From: Halopseudomonas pachastrellae
GTDB lineage: Bacteria; Pseudomonadota; Gammaproteobacteria; Pseudomonadales; Pseudomonadaceae
Direction of reading: 5' to 3'
DNA length: 64,000 nt
Assembly: GCF_900114765.1 (NCBI RefSeq)
Contig: NZ_FOUD01000010.1
Span: 89,273 to 153,272, forward strand
Part shown: positions 34,366-44,174 of the stretch, one piece after another
How the letters are laid out: each line of letters opens with the position of its first letter
How positions within the stretch are numbered: position 1 is the first letter of the stretch
Notes under the pieces: model-generated
Database searches by the model: none
The model's input: the letters and a program-made list of their open reading frames with translations, nothing else
What the model was told of the DNA's origin: nothing
Program-made: the position numbers and the translations under genes

Positions 34366-34462
34366 TTGCAGGGCTATTTTGTCGTGTTGTTGACTGTCTT
34401 GCCGGGCGTCAGCCCCTTACCATGGCCGGATACCAATAACAGATCATCCAAATGAGGGTTGT

Positions 34463-35419
34463 ATGGACCAGAACAAACTGCAAATCGGCATCATCGGCAC
34501 CGGCGCAATCGGCGGCTTTTACGGCGCCATGCTGGCCCAGGGCGGCAACGATGTGCACTTTTTGCTGCGCAGTGAATACGACGCTGTGGTGGAGAAGGGC
34601 ATTACCATCAACAGCCTGGTCAACGAGCAACTGCATTTGCACCCGGTGCAGGCGTACAAGGATGCTGCTGACATGCCGCCCTGCGACTGGCTGTTTATCG
34701 GCGCCAAGTCGACCGCAGGCAACCTGGGCGACATCATCACCCGCGCCGGCAAGCCCGATGCCAAGGTCGTGCTGCTGCAAAACGGCCTGAGCAACGAAGA
34801 CCAGCTGCGTCCCTTCCTGCCCGACACCATGCATCTGATTGGTGGTCTGTGCTACGTCTGCCTGTTCCGCGAAGGCCCGGGCTTGGTCAAGCACCAGGCC
34901 AATGGCATGGTCGATCTCGGTTACCACTCCGGCCCGGCAACCACCGCCGAGGCGCAGCAGGCGCTGCTTAAGGAAGGTGCCGAGCTGCTTGCTTCCGGCA
35001 AGATTCCCACACGCCTGCTGCCTGGGGTAGACGAGGCGCGCTGGCAAAAGCTGGTCTGGAACGCACCCTTCAATGGTATTTCCGTGGTGCTGAACTCCGG
35101 TACCCAGGCGCTGCTGAAAGACCCGGCAAGCAACAAGCTGATCAAGGAAATGATGGAAGAGGTCATCAGCACTGCCAGGGCCAAAGGCGTCAGCATGCCT
35201 GATGGTCTGGCAGACAAGTTGCTGATGGGCACTGGCGCCATGCCCGACTACCAGCCAAGCATGTACCACGACTGGCTGCACAAGCGCCCCATGGAGCTCG
35301 ACAGCCTGTATGGCGAGCTGCTGCGTCAGGGCCGTGAGGCGGGTTGCAGCCTGCCGAAAATCGAGGCAATGTTGGATCAGCTGACGTTCATTCAGAACCG
35401 GTATCTGTCCAATCAATAG
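34463..35419 (+). CDS. Putative 2-dehydropantoate 2-reductase (ApbA/PanE family)
   Basis: A 318-residue NADP-dependent ketoacid reductase. N-terminal Rossmann motif I-I-G-T-G-A-I-G-G-F-Y-G (residues 9-20), the family's Q-N-G-L-S-N-E-D segment and a conserved K-L-V-W-N-A-P-F-N-G-I-S catalytic-lysine region are visible. Reduction of ketopantoate in coenzyme A synthesis is the family reaction, but Pseudomonas genomes hold several paralogues and this one is not beside pan genes, so I do not give panE. ATG 34463 has GAGGG just upstream. The next gene begins 9 bases after its stop. Confidence 0.85.
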   Translation: MDQNKLQIGIIGTGAIGGFYGAMLAQGGNDVHFLLRSEYDAVVEKGITINSLVNEQLHLHPVQAYKDAADMPPCDWLFIGAKSTAGNLGDIITRAGKPDAKVVLLQNGLSNEDQLRPFLPDTMHLIGGLCYVCLFREGPGLVKHQANGMVDLGYHSGPATTAEAQQALLKEGAELLASGKIPTRLLPGVDEARWQKLVWNAPFNGISVVLNSGTQALLKDPASNKLIKEMMEEVISTARAKGVSMPDGLADKLLMGTGAMPDYQPSMYHDWLHKRPMELDSLYGELLRQGREAGCSLPKIEAMLDQLTFIQNRYLSNQ

Positions 35420-35428
35420 GAAGTCCGC

Positions 35429-36346
35429 ATGCCCAGCCAGCTCGGCGACAAACTGGTTATCGCCATTTCTTCAAGAGCCTTGTTTGATCTGGACGATAGC
35501 CACGCTGTCTTCGAGCGCGAGGGGCTGGAAGCCTACCGGCTGTATCAGATAGCGCACGAAGACGAGCCGCTGGAGCCGGGTGAAGCCTTTCCGTTGGTGC
35601 AAAAGCTGCTGCGCATCAACAGTCTGCTGGAGGGTGACAGCCGGGTTGAGGTGGTACTGATTTCGCGCAATAGCGCCGACACTGGCCTGCGCGTATTCAA
35701 CTCGATTCAGCACTACGGCCTGGGTATTACCCGGGCCGCCTTTGCTGGGGGGCGCAGCCCCTTTACCTATATCCCGGCCTTTGGCTGTCAGTTATTCCTC
35801 TCGACCCACGCCGAAGATGTGCGTGCCACGCTGGATGCGGGCTTTGCTGCCGCAACCATTTTGCCGGCCAAGCGTCGTCCGGAGCAGCGCGACGAACTGC
35901 GTATCGCCTTTGATGGTGACGCGGTGCTGTTCTCCGACGAGTCCGAGCAGGTATTTCAGCGCGACGGCTTGGCGGCTTTCCAGGCCAGCGAGCAGGCATC
36001 GGCCCATCAGCCGCTGCGCGGTGGTCCGTTTAAGGCGTTTCTTGCTGCGCTCAACCGCATTCAGACCGAGTTCCCCAACGAGCAATGTCCGATCCGCACG
36101 GCACTGGTAACAGCCCGCAGCGCGCCGGCCCATGAACGGGTAATTCGCACCCTGCGTGAGTGGAATATTCGTCTGGACGAGTCGCTGTTTCTGGGCGGTC
36201 TGGACAAGTCCGAGTTTCTGCAGGCCTTTGGCGCGGACCTGTTTTTTGATGACCAGGAAGGGCATTGTAAGCGGGCGGTGGGTGTGGTGCCCACTGGCCA
36301 TGTTCCACACGGCATCAGCAACCTCAAATCGTCCTCTTCTGCCTGA
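35429..36346 (+). CDS. Cytosolic 5'-nucleotidase (NT5C1/PF06189-like)
   Basis: A 305-residue HAD-like 5'-nucleotidase that would dephosphorylate IMP/AMP-type nucleotides. Features: S-S-R-A-L-F-D-L-D near the start (catalytic D-x-D region), V-E-V-V-L-I-S-R-N-S-A-D-T-G-L-R-V-F-N-S-I, G-G-R-S-P-F-T-Y-I, the second D-G-D-A-V-L-F-S-D and D-L-F-F-D-D near the end. ATG 35429 has AGGA 8 bases upstream, 9 bases after the reductase stop, so both are one operon. Family is clear; substrate preference is inferred. Confidence 0.88.
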   Translation: MPSQLGDKLVIAISSRALFDLDDSHAVFEREGLEAYRLYQIAHEDEPLEPGEAFPLVQKLLRINSLLEGDSRVEVVLISRNSADTGLRVFNSIQHYGLGITRAAFAGGRSPFTYIPAFGCQLFLSTHAEDVRATLDAGFAAATILPAKRRPEQRDELRIAFDGDAVLFSDESEQVFQRDGLAAFQASEQASAHQPLRGGPFKAFLAALNRIQTEFPNEQCPIRTALVTARSAPAHERVIRTLREWNIRLDESLFLGGLDKSEFLQAFGADLFFDDQEGHCKRAVGVVPTGHVPHGISNLKSSSSA

Positions 36347-36349
36347 TAA

Positions 36350-36367
36350 TGTCGCAGCTGTGCGACA
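36350..36367 (+). terminator. Hairpin after the 5'-nucleotidase gene
   Basis: TGTCGCA-GCTG-TGCGACA, 7-bp perfect stem starting 3 bases after the stop codon. No T-run follows; weak or factor-dependent termination is likely. Confidence 0.45.
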
Positions 36368-36408
36368 CAGTGCAGTATTTCGTTCCGTTGCTGGAATTTA
36401 TGGACTAA

Positions 36409-37479
<1,071 letters not shown>

Positions 37480-37497
37480 CACAGGGCCGGCGCTGCG

Positions 37498-38223
37498 TCA
37501 GCTGCGGGCAATCAGGTTGCCGGCGTGCAGACCGCATTCCTTCTTGGTGGACTCTTCCCACCACCAGCGGCCTTCGCGCTCGTGCTGGTTAGGCAGCACG
37601 GGGCGGGTGCAAGGCTCGCAGCCAATGCTGATGAAACCTTTCTCATGCAGTGGGTTGTAGGGAATCTCCAGCATGCGGATGTAGTTCCAGATGTCCTCAC
37701 TGCTGTAATCGGCCAACGGGTTGAACTTGACCAGTTGGTGCTCCGGCGTCGAGAACGCGGTGTCCAGCTGAATCACCGGTACGTCGGCGCGGGTGGGGCT
37801 TTGATCTTTGCGCTGGCCGGTAATCCAGGCGTCGACTGTGCCGAGTTTGCGGCGCAGTGGGGCAATTTTGCGCACGCCGCAGCAGCCACCGTGACCATTT
37901 TCGTAAAAGTCGAACAGTCCGTTTTCACGGACGTACGCTTCCAGCTCCTGGTGATCGGGGGACAGCACTTCAAGCTGAATACCGTAGTGCTTGCGTACCT
38001 GCTCCAGGAACCGGTAGGTCTCGGCGTGCAGGCGGCCGGTGTCCAGGGTGAACACCTTGATCTGGGGGTTGATTTTCCAGGCCATATCCAGCGCGACGAT
38101 ATCGTCGGCGCCACTGAATGACAGCCAGAGATTGTCGAACTGGCCGATTGCCAGTTCCAGGATCTGCTGGGGCGACTTGCTGGCGTACTCGCTGGCCAGT
38201 TCGTCGATGTCGAAATTACTCAT
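37498..38223 (-). CDS. cysH: Adenylylsulfate (APS) reductase, [4Fe-4S] type
   Basis: Reduces activated sulfate to sulfite with thioredoxin or glutathione. The 241-residue protein has the P-loop-like S-F-S-G-A-D-D, and the four iron-sulfur cysteines C114-C115 (G-G-C-C-G-V-R-K) and C202/C205 (G-C-E-P-C-T-R-P). The redox-active E-C230-G-L-H lies near the C-terminus. The cluster cysteines mark APS rather than PAPS reductase, as known for Pseudomonas CysH. Upstream (38312-38350) is an AT-rich tract in an otherwise GC-rich gap, a plausible CysB-binding region, and a 6-bp hairpin CGGTGG/CCACCG lies in the leader. Confidence 0.96.
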   Translation of the reverse strand: MSNFDIDELASEYASKSPQQILELAIGQFDNLWLSFSGADDIVALDMAWKINPQIKVFTLDTGRLHAETYRFLEQVRKHYGIQLEVLSPDHQELEAYVRENGLFDFYENGHGGCCGVRKIAPLRRKLGTVDAWITGQRKDQSPTRADVPVIQLDTAFSTPEHQLVKFNPLADYSSEDIWNYIRMLEIPYNPLHEKGFISIGCEPCTRPVLPNQHEREGRWWWEESTKKECGLHAGNLIARS

Positions 38224-38311
38224 TGCATCAGGCTCTCAATCCGGCGGTGGATCGGTGTGCCACCGTTTCTGGTTTCAGGCGGGCAGTCTAACAAAGGGCG
38301 TCTTAGTCCAT

Positions 38312-38350
38312 CCTCTTTTATTTGGTTATATTTTTATGCCTTTTTACGAG
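38312..38350 (-). promoter_or_regulatory. AT-rich tract upstream of cysH, possible CysB site
   Basis: About 39 bases of mostly A/T between cysH and thrH, roughly 90-130 bases before the cysH start. CysB sites are long and AT-rich, and cysB is adjacent. The assignment rests on composition and position only. Confidence 0.35.
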
Positions 38351-38446
38351 GTTGCTTGGCGCTTCTCGTGTCCTTCTCGTTGCGCCTGACAGCGCTTGCC
38401 GGTAGATTGTGCGCCAGCCTCAACTATTGAAACTCAGGAGTGTCGC

Positions 38447-39064
38447 GTGGAAATTGCTTGCCTTGACCTGGAGGGCGTACTGGTCCCGGAAATCTGGATT
38501 GCCTTTGCCGAGAAGACCGGCATCGAGGAACTGAAGGCAACCACCCGTGATATTCCAGATTACGACGTGCTGATGAAGCAGCGGCTGTCCATTCTGGACA
38601 AGCACGGCCTCAAGCTGTCGGACATCCAGGAAGTGATCGCCACGCTGAAGCCGCTCGAAGGTGCCGTCGAGTTTGTTGACTGGCTGCGCGAGCGCTTTCA
38701 GGTCGTGATTCTGTCTGACACCTTCTACGAGTTCTCTCAGCCGCTGATGCGTCAGCTCGGTTTCCCGACGCTGCTGTGCCACCGCCTGATCACCGATGAG
38801 AACGACCGCGTTGTCGACTATCAGCTGCGTCAGAAAGACCCGAAGCGTCAGTCTGTTATCGCCCTGAAGAGCATCTACTACCGCATTATCGCCGCCGGGG
38901 ACTCCTACAACGACACCACCATGCTGTCTGAAGCGCATGCCGGTATCCTGTTCCACGCGCCGGACAATGTGATCCGCGAGTTCCCGCAGTTCCCGGCGGT
39001 GCATACCTATGAAGACCTGAAAAAGGCCTTTATTGCTGCCTCCAACCGCGAATTGTCGCTGTAA
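38447..39064 (+). CDS. thrH: Bifunctional phosphoserine phosphatase/homoserine phosphotransferase ThrH
   Basis: A 205-residue HAD-superfamily enzyme known from P. aeruginosa to move phosphate from phosphoserine to homoserine. The first motif is D-L-E-G-V-L (Asp7, with Glu in the third position as in ThrH), then V-I-L-S-D-T-F-Y-E-F as motif II, and A-A-G-D-S-Y-N-D-T-T as motif IV. GTG 38447 is the start: AGGAG stands 6 bases upstream and the family begins M/V-E-I-A-C-L-D-L-E; the ATG at 38396 has no ribosome site. Ends at a good terminator shared with the T6SS kinase gene. Confidence 0.95.
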   Translation: MEIACLDLEGVLVPEIWIAFAEKTGIEELKATTRDIPDYDVLMKQRLSILDKHGLKLSDIQEVIATLKPLEGAVEFVDWLRERFQVVILSDTFYEFSQPLMRQLGFPTLLCHRLITDENDRVVDYQLRQKDPKRQSVIALKSIYYRIIAAGDSYNDTTMLSEAHAGILFHAPDNVIREFPQFPAVHTYEDLKKAFIAASNRELSL

Positions 39065-39109
39065 CAACGCGCTGATCCGCGTGCTCGGTGGTGGTCTGCG
39101 CCGAGTCAG

Positions 39110-39146
39110 AGCCTGTTGATGCTCCCCAGCATTAACAGGCTTTTTT
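39110..39146 (+). terminator. Intrinsic terminator of thrH
   Basis: AGCCTGTTGATGCT-CCCC-AGCATTAACAGGCT with one G-T pair, followed by six T. It abuts the stop codon of the convergent stk1 gene. Confidence 0.93.
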
Positions 39147-40096
39147 CATTGGCTTGTCCGCCTAAGCGGCAAGCATCCTGCGGCCCATCGCGGCCAGGGC
39201 CACCAGCGCCGTAGCGGCTGGCCGAATACCTCTCTTAATTCACTCACGCTGCTGGTTCGCTGTGCCGGCTCGAACGCGAGTGCCCGCCGTAGTGCTGGCC
39301 AGCAATGGGCGGGCAGGTTCGCCGGCTTTTGCAGGCTGCTGTACTGATCCATGCGCATTGCCTGACGCGCCGTCAGGCGGCTGAATGGGTGATGACCGCT
39401 GGCAAGCTCGTAGAGTACGCAGGCCAGCGCATAGAGGTCAGTAGCAGGGCTGAGGTCGCCACCATCAAGTAGCTCGAGTGCCGCGTAGCGCGGTGTCCAG
39501 GCCGCCAGGCGCCGGCGCGAGAGCCGTGGCAGGCGGCTTAACAGCCCCTCGTTGCCCTGGCCGAGGCCAAAGTCGAACAAGCGCACGTCATTGTCGCAGA
39601 GCATTACGTTGGTGGGCTTGATGTCGCCATGCAGCACACCGCGCTGGTGCGCGTGCTGCAGTTCATCAAGCAGCGCCAGCGCCAGGGGTTGCAAGTCATT
39701 CCAGGGTAGCCCCTGAGGCTGGGCGGCGATGATTTGGTCCAGCGTTGGCCCGGCCAGCAGCTCCAGGGTCAGGAACGCGCGCTGGCTATGCGCATCTACG
39801 TGGAAACTGTGAGGGCGCACGATATGGCGGTGGTGCAGGCGACTGGTCAGAGCAAACTCGCTGTAGAGCAGGGCGTTGGCGTCGGGGTGGCGGGAGAAGG
39901 TGTCGTTCAGTGTTTTCAGCGCAACCCAGGGTTCCGGGTCGCCAAATTGTTCGCGCACCAGATCACGTGCCCGATAAACCGCGCCCATGCCGCCGACACC
40001 AAGCAGCCGTTCGATGCGATACCGCTTGCCCATCAGCTCTGGTAGATCACTCGGGGTCTGTAAGGGGGCGCCTGCCGGCGCAGTTATCTGGTTCAC
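39146..40096 (-). CDS. stk1: T6SS-associated Ser/Thr protein kinase (Stk1/PpkA type)
   Basis: A 316-residue Hanks-type kinase. Glycine loop G-V-G-G-M-G-A-V-Y (33-41), catalytic lysine in V-A-L-K-T-L, catalytic loop H-G-D-I-K-P-T-N and D-F-G. The catalytic loop has HGD rather than HRD, so it is a non-RD kinase. No transmembrane or periplasmic sensor domain is present, unlike PpkA of H1-T6SS. As the last gene after stp1, in the same position as Stk1 of the P. aeruginosa H2 cluster, it probably sets T6SS activity by phosphorylating the FHA protein TagH; that link is inferred. Overlaps stp1 by 4 bases. Confidence 0.9.
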   Translation of the reverse strand: MNQITAPAGAPLQTPSDLPELMGKRYRIERLLGVGGMGAVYRARDLVREQFGDPEPWVALKTLNDTFSRHPDANALLYSEFALTSRLHHRHIVRPHSFHVDAHSQRAFLTLELLAGPTLDQIIAAQPQGLPWNDLQPLALALLDELQHAHQRGVLHGDIKPTNVMLCDNDVRLFDFGLGQGNEGLLSRLPRLSRRRLAAWTPRYAALELLDGGDLSPATDLYALACVLYELASGHHPFSRLTARQAMRMDQYSSLQKPANLPAHCWPALRRALAFEPAQRTSSVSELREVFGQPLRRWWPWPRWAAGCLPLRRTSQ

Positions 40097-40833
40097 GTTG
40101 GGCTCGTCGCGGCTGTGGGACGGATGACAATAGCGCTGAGGTTGTCGCTGGCGGGGCCTTGCAGGGCAAGGGTAAATAGCTGTTCGACGCTGGCTTGCGC
40201 TGTCGGCAGCTGCAATGACTGGGCAAGTTGCCTGACGCTCAGGCTGCGATACAGGCCGTCGCTGCAGAGCAACAGGCGGTCATGAGGCTGTAGCGTAAAT
40301 TCGCTGACATCCAGGCGCAGTACCTCGTGTGCTCCAACGGCGCGGGTGAGTGCCTGTGCGTTGGGGTGACGTGCTGCCTGGCTGGCGCTGATGTTGCTAT
40401 TGCTGATCAATTGCTGGGCAAGAGTGTGATCACGCGACAGCAGGTATAGCTTTTTCTGACGCCACAGGTAACAGCGGCTGTCGCCGGCCCACAAACAGAG
40501 CGCACGCCGTCCCTGGGCGAGAACGGCCACCACGGTGCTGCCGCTCAAGGGGGCGGGGCCGCCAGCGCACACTGTCATGTCCTGCGTCAGACGATGGTTT
40601 ACCTGGTGCAGGGCCTGACGAACCCGCCGCTGGTTCTGGTCAAGATTGCTCCCCAGCGGCAGGTCCGCCAGTTGTTCCACGATCAGCCTGCTGGCCAGGG
40701 CGCCATTCTGATGGCCTCCCATACCGTCGGCAACAGCCCAGAGGCTGCCCGGGCGCCGGTCAAGCAACGCGTCTTCATTTCGTTTGCGCACCTTGCCGAC
40801 GTGGGTTTGACTTGCGCTGTCCCAGTGGATCAT
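40093..40833 (-). CDS. stp1: T6SS-associated PP2C-type protein phosphatase (Stp1/PppA)
   Basis: A 246-residue PPM/PP2C metal-dependent Ser/Thr phosphatase that would counteract Stk1. Metal-ligand motifs: R-N-E-D-A-L-L-D near the start, V-A-D-G-M-G-G-H (DGMGGH), L-L-C-S-D-G-L, and A-S-D-N-L-S-A at the end. Complete for the family and soluble. Overlaps both neighbours by 4 bases (ATGA), consistent with coupled translation. Confidence 0.93.
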   Translation of the reverse strand: MIHWDSASQTHVGKVRKRNEDALLDRRPGSLWAVADGMGGHQNGALASRLIVEQLADLPLGSNLDQNQRRVRQALHQVNHRLTQDMTVCAGGPAPLSGSTVVAVLAQGRRALCLWAGDSRCYLWRQKKLYLLSRDHTLAQQLISNSNISASQAARHPNAQALTRAVGAHEVLRLDVSEFTLQPHDRLLLCSDGLYRSLSVRQLAQSLQLPTAQASVEQLFTLALQGPASDNLSAIVIRPTAATSPT

Positions 40834-43800
40834 AGGTGCGCGGGCAGGGCGAAGCTGCGCAGCAGGTCCGGGTCAAAGGGGTTGGGCGCTCGCTGGCTGT
40901 GCAGCAGGTACTGTGCCCGCATGCCGCCGATGCTGGCCCGCAGCAACAAGGCGTCGCGTTCTTCCTGTCGCTGGATGTCTATGCGGTCCAGCAGACGGAA
41001 CAGTGACCAGGTGCCGGCTTCCTGTTGCAGCCCCAGGCGTCGACCGCCCAAGTCTTCCAGTGTCAGGCTGATACGTTCGCTGCCTTCGGCAGCGGGCCAG
41101 CGAAAGGCACTGGCGACGATGGGGCCGTGACGATATTCAAGTTGCTGGGGCCCATAGTGGAAGCTCGCACGGCCCAGGCTGGCGTCCAGCGCGTAGGGCT
41201 CCAGCCGGAACTGCACACCGGGCTCGAAGGGGTCATCGGCAAAGAACCCGGCACGGATGGCCTGGGCTCGCCCCAGCTGGGTCAGCAGTGCGGAGGACAG
41301 CGGCAGGCTGCGTCCGTCCAGTGAGCGCAGGCGGTAGCGGCCGTCGCGCTGAATCACGAATGGCTCTAGGTAGCTGGCGACAAACTGCTCGACGGTACCT
41401 TCCTGTTGGAAAAACCGACGAAAGTCGTTCAGCTCAACGTCTCGACTGCTGTCGGCGCTGAACGGATAGCGCTGGGCGAACGCGCTGCGGTAGACGCTGT
41501 ACAGGTCGGTGCGGTAACGCTGATTCAAATAACGTCCGGCGTCGGCCAGCACCTGGCCCCAGGCGTCTGACGCGAGTTGGTTGATCCAGCCATTGAGGGG
41601 CGCGGGCAGGGCAGCGGCGGCGTCACGAGTGGCGCTGATCGCATCGGCCTGATGCTGCATGCGCTTGCGTGCCATCTCAAAGGCCAGCTGACCGCTGTCG
41701 CCACTGTTGTAGAGCTGCGCCAGCTGCAATTGCAGTTGAGTCAGCGCTTGCTGGCTTTGCAGCAGTACCGCAGTGGGGTTGCCGTCGTTGTCGATCAGGC
41801 CATGCAGGTCGGCGAACTGTTGCTGGAGGGCCTGCTTGGCGGGGCTGGCTGGCGCTGCGTGGTCAAGCTGAGGGTCTATCAGCCGAGTGTGTTCACGCAG
41901 CTGTTGCAGCAAGAGCAGCTGTGGCGCGCTGCTGGCACTCAGGGCCGACAGATCGCTAACCGCTCGGCCGTTGCGTAACGCCGCCATGCGCAGGGAGGCC
42001 AGTGCGCGTACCCACTGGTCGGTGTAGTCCTGAAAGTACAGCGCCTCCACCTCGACCAGCAGTTGGCGTTGCTCGCTCGGCGTCAGCTGGCTGCGATTGC
42101 CCAGCACCCAGTTGTCTTCCAGCAGGCGCTCGATCAGCGCAGGCCCCTGCTGCTGAAACAGGCTCTGATAGCCGGGCCGGGTGTAAAAACCGGGGATGCT
42201 CGTTGGGCGGCTGGCCAGTAGCTGATGATCGGTGCCCAGCTGGTTGTCCAGACGATAGGTTGGCAGCGCGCGAGCCTGCTCGCGCAGCAGGCGGTAGGTC
42301 AGCTGCGCAAGCGACTCCTGTTGCAACTGATCACGCACCCTGGTTATCAGTTCCTGATCGGCGGCAGCGGGTTGCCAGGGCAGTGCCAGCAGACGTTCAA
42401 GGTGGGCGTTGAGTTGTGCCTGGACATCGCTCTGTTCGGGGTAGCGATGTTGCCATTCTTCGCTCATCCACTGCTGCAGATAATCCGTATCCAGGCGCTC
42501 TGGCTGGCTGAGCATGAGGTAGGCGCGCAAATGACCAATCAGTTGCTGACGGTCGGCGTGGGCGCTGCGCAGGCGCGCCTCCAGCTGCCGGGTCATCAGC
42601 GGCAGCAGGTAATCGCGTAACGCTTGCTGGTAGTGGCGTTGTACTTGCGGCAGAACCTCAGGTGCCTGCTCTAACATCAGGCTTCGAGTGAGGGCGCGGT
42701 CGTTGCTTTCTGGGTGTACCAAGGTGGCCGCATAGCGGGTATCGAGCTGCTGCAGCAAGGCGGTGATGCGGCTGTGCGCCTGTATTTGCGGCGTGCTCGG
42801 CAGAAAATGCTCTGCCAGGTTGGCCAGTTGCGACAGTCGCTCGCTTTGCTGATGATACGCCCAGCTCCAGCCGACGGCGCAGCAGGCAAGCCCGACAGCG
42901 GCCAGGCCAAACCCGATGCGCTGGCGGCGGCGCTGGCGTTGCTCGCGGCTGGCATCGAGTGTTACCTGGTGCGGGTTGCCCAGGATGATCTGCTCGAACA
43001 GCTCGGTGACAAAACCCGCTTGCCTGGTCGGGCCGGGTGCATATATCAGACTATCCTGCTCCGACTGGCCGCTGCAGGTGAAGTACATCCCCTGCAGACG
43101 CGAGCCTGTTTGATAGCGACTGGCGCTGAAGGTTTGTTCGATAAAACGCTGCACGGGGCCTTCAAGGCGCGCCAACTGCCAGGGTAAGTCGAGCAGTCGC
43201 CCGCGGCGTGAGGGGGCCCGTTCCTGATGCAGACGGGGGAGCATCTGCGCGTTCAGGCGGCCCAGCAGTGCAGCGTAGGCCTGCGTGCGTTGGTCTGAAT
43301 CGGCCTGCGAGTCATTGTCCAAGCGCAGGCCGAAATGCTGCTGACGCTGCTCGGCCGGGAGCTGCTCCAGCAGCTCGGGTAACCCCGGAATCAGGTCGCT
43401 CTTGCTGATAAGCAGATAGACCGGCAAGTCTAGACCAAGTTGACTGCGCAGCTCGCTGAGGGCCTGGCGCAGGCGCCGCGCGAGATTGTCCAGCTCCAGA
43501 TCGTGTCCTTGCTGCAGCAGGTCCACCGGCAAGGTGATGATGACGCCTGTCAGTGCCGGCTGGCGCCGTTGGCGCAGCAGGGACATCAGGGCCTGCCACT
43601 GCGGCGCCGGCTGGTCACTGTCGGCCTCGGGCAGGCAGTGGCCACTGCAGTCGATCAGCGCGCCTGCGCGGTGGCAATGCCATTCGACCGGACTGATGCC
43701 TGCGCTGCCGTGTGGGGCTTCTGCGGTGCTGCAGAGCAGCTGTAAGTCAGGTTGCGCGAGCAGGCTGCTTCTTCCCGCGCCCTGTGGGCCAATGAGCAGG

Positions 43801-44174
43801 TACCAGGGTTGCTTGCGACGCTGGTTGGCGCTCACGCCAGCCTGTTGCAACTGCTGCTGGGCGAGGATCGCGCGTTGGTGCAGTGCCAAGTGTACGTCCA
43901 CCTGCTGCTCGCGCTGTTGCTGCTGCTCGGCTGTTGGCGGCACGGGCTTGGGACGCTTGCGCCAATAGCTGATTGCACGCCAGAGCAGCCATGGGGTTGC
44001 CAGCAGAGCGATGGTGCCGGCACGACTCCAGCGACTGCTCCAGATCGCGTGGCCGTTGACCGAGATCATCGGGCCAAGCGTCCAGACCAGCAAGCCGAGC
44101 AGCATCAGCACCAAGGCAGACCAGCCAGCAGGAGAGCGAAGCACGCCCAGCAGGCGCGAAAAAACGGGGTTCAT
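40830..44174 (-). CDS. tssM: T6SS membrane-complex protein TssM (IcmF)
   Basis: Inner-membrane core of the T6SS trans-envelope complex, 1114 residues. Two TM helices near the start (about 15-34 and 48-65), a cytoplasmic NTPase-like domain (W-Y-L-L-I-G-P-Q-G-A-G-R-S-S, about 125-138), a third TM helix near 415-435 and a large periplasmic part ending in the TssJ-binding domain. The Walker A box has R instead of K (GPQGAGRSS), so nucleotide hydrolysis may be reduced or absent. It overlaps the start of stp1 and the end of tssL by 4 bases each. Confidence 0.95.
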   Translation of the reverse strand: MNPVFSRLLGVLRSPAGWSALVLMLLGLLVWTLGPMISVNGHAIWSSRWSRAGTIALLATPWLLWRAISYWRKRPKPVPPTAEQQQQREQQVDVHLALHQRAILAQQQLQQAGVSANQRRKQPWYLLIGPQGAGRSSLLAQPDLQLLCSTAEAPHGSAGISPVEWHCHRAGALIDCSGHCLPEADSDQPAPQWQALMSLLRQRRQPALTGVIITLPVDLLQQGHDLELDNLARRLRQALSELRSQLGLDLPVYLLISKSDLIPGLPELLEQLPAEQRQQHFGLRLDNDSQADSDQRTQAYAALLGRLNAQMLPRLHQERAPSRRGRLLDLPWQLARLEGPVQRFIEQTFSASRYQTGSRLQGMYFTCSGQSEQDSLIYAPGPTRQAGFVTELFEQIILGNPHQVTLDASREQRQRRRQRIGFGLAAVGLACCAVGWSWAYHQQSERLSQLANLAEHFLPSTPQIQAHSRITALLQQLDTRYAATLVHPESNDRALTRSLMLEQAPEVLPQVQRHYQQALRDYLLPLMTRQLEARLRSAHADRQQLIGHLRAYLMLSQPERLDTDYLQQWMSEEWQHRYPEQSDVQAQLNAHLERLLALPWQPAAADQELITRVRDQLQQESLAQLTYRLLREQARALPTYRLDNQLGTDHQLLASRPTSIPGFYTRPGYQSLFQQQGPALIERLLEDNWVLGNRSQLTPSEQRQLLVEVEALYFQDYTDQWVRALASLRMAALRNGRAVSDLSALSASSAPQLLLLQQLREHTRLIDPQLDHAAPASPAKQALQQQFADLHGLIDNDGNPTAVLLQSQQALTQLQLQLAQLYNSGDSGQLAFEMARKRMQHQADAISATRDAAAALPAPLNGWINQLASDAWGQVLADAGRYLNQRYRTDLYSVYRSAFAQRYPFSADSSRDVELNDFRRFFQQEGTVEQFVASYLEPFVIQRDGRYRLRSLDGRSLPLSSALLTQLGRAQAIRAGFFADDPFEPGVQFRLEPYALDASLGRASFHYGPQQLEYRHGPIVASAFRWPAAEGSERISLTLEDLGGRRLGLQQEAGTWSLFRLLDRIDIQRQEERDALLLRASIGGMRAQYLLHSQRAPNPFDPDLLRSFALPAHL

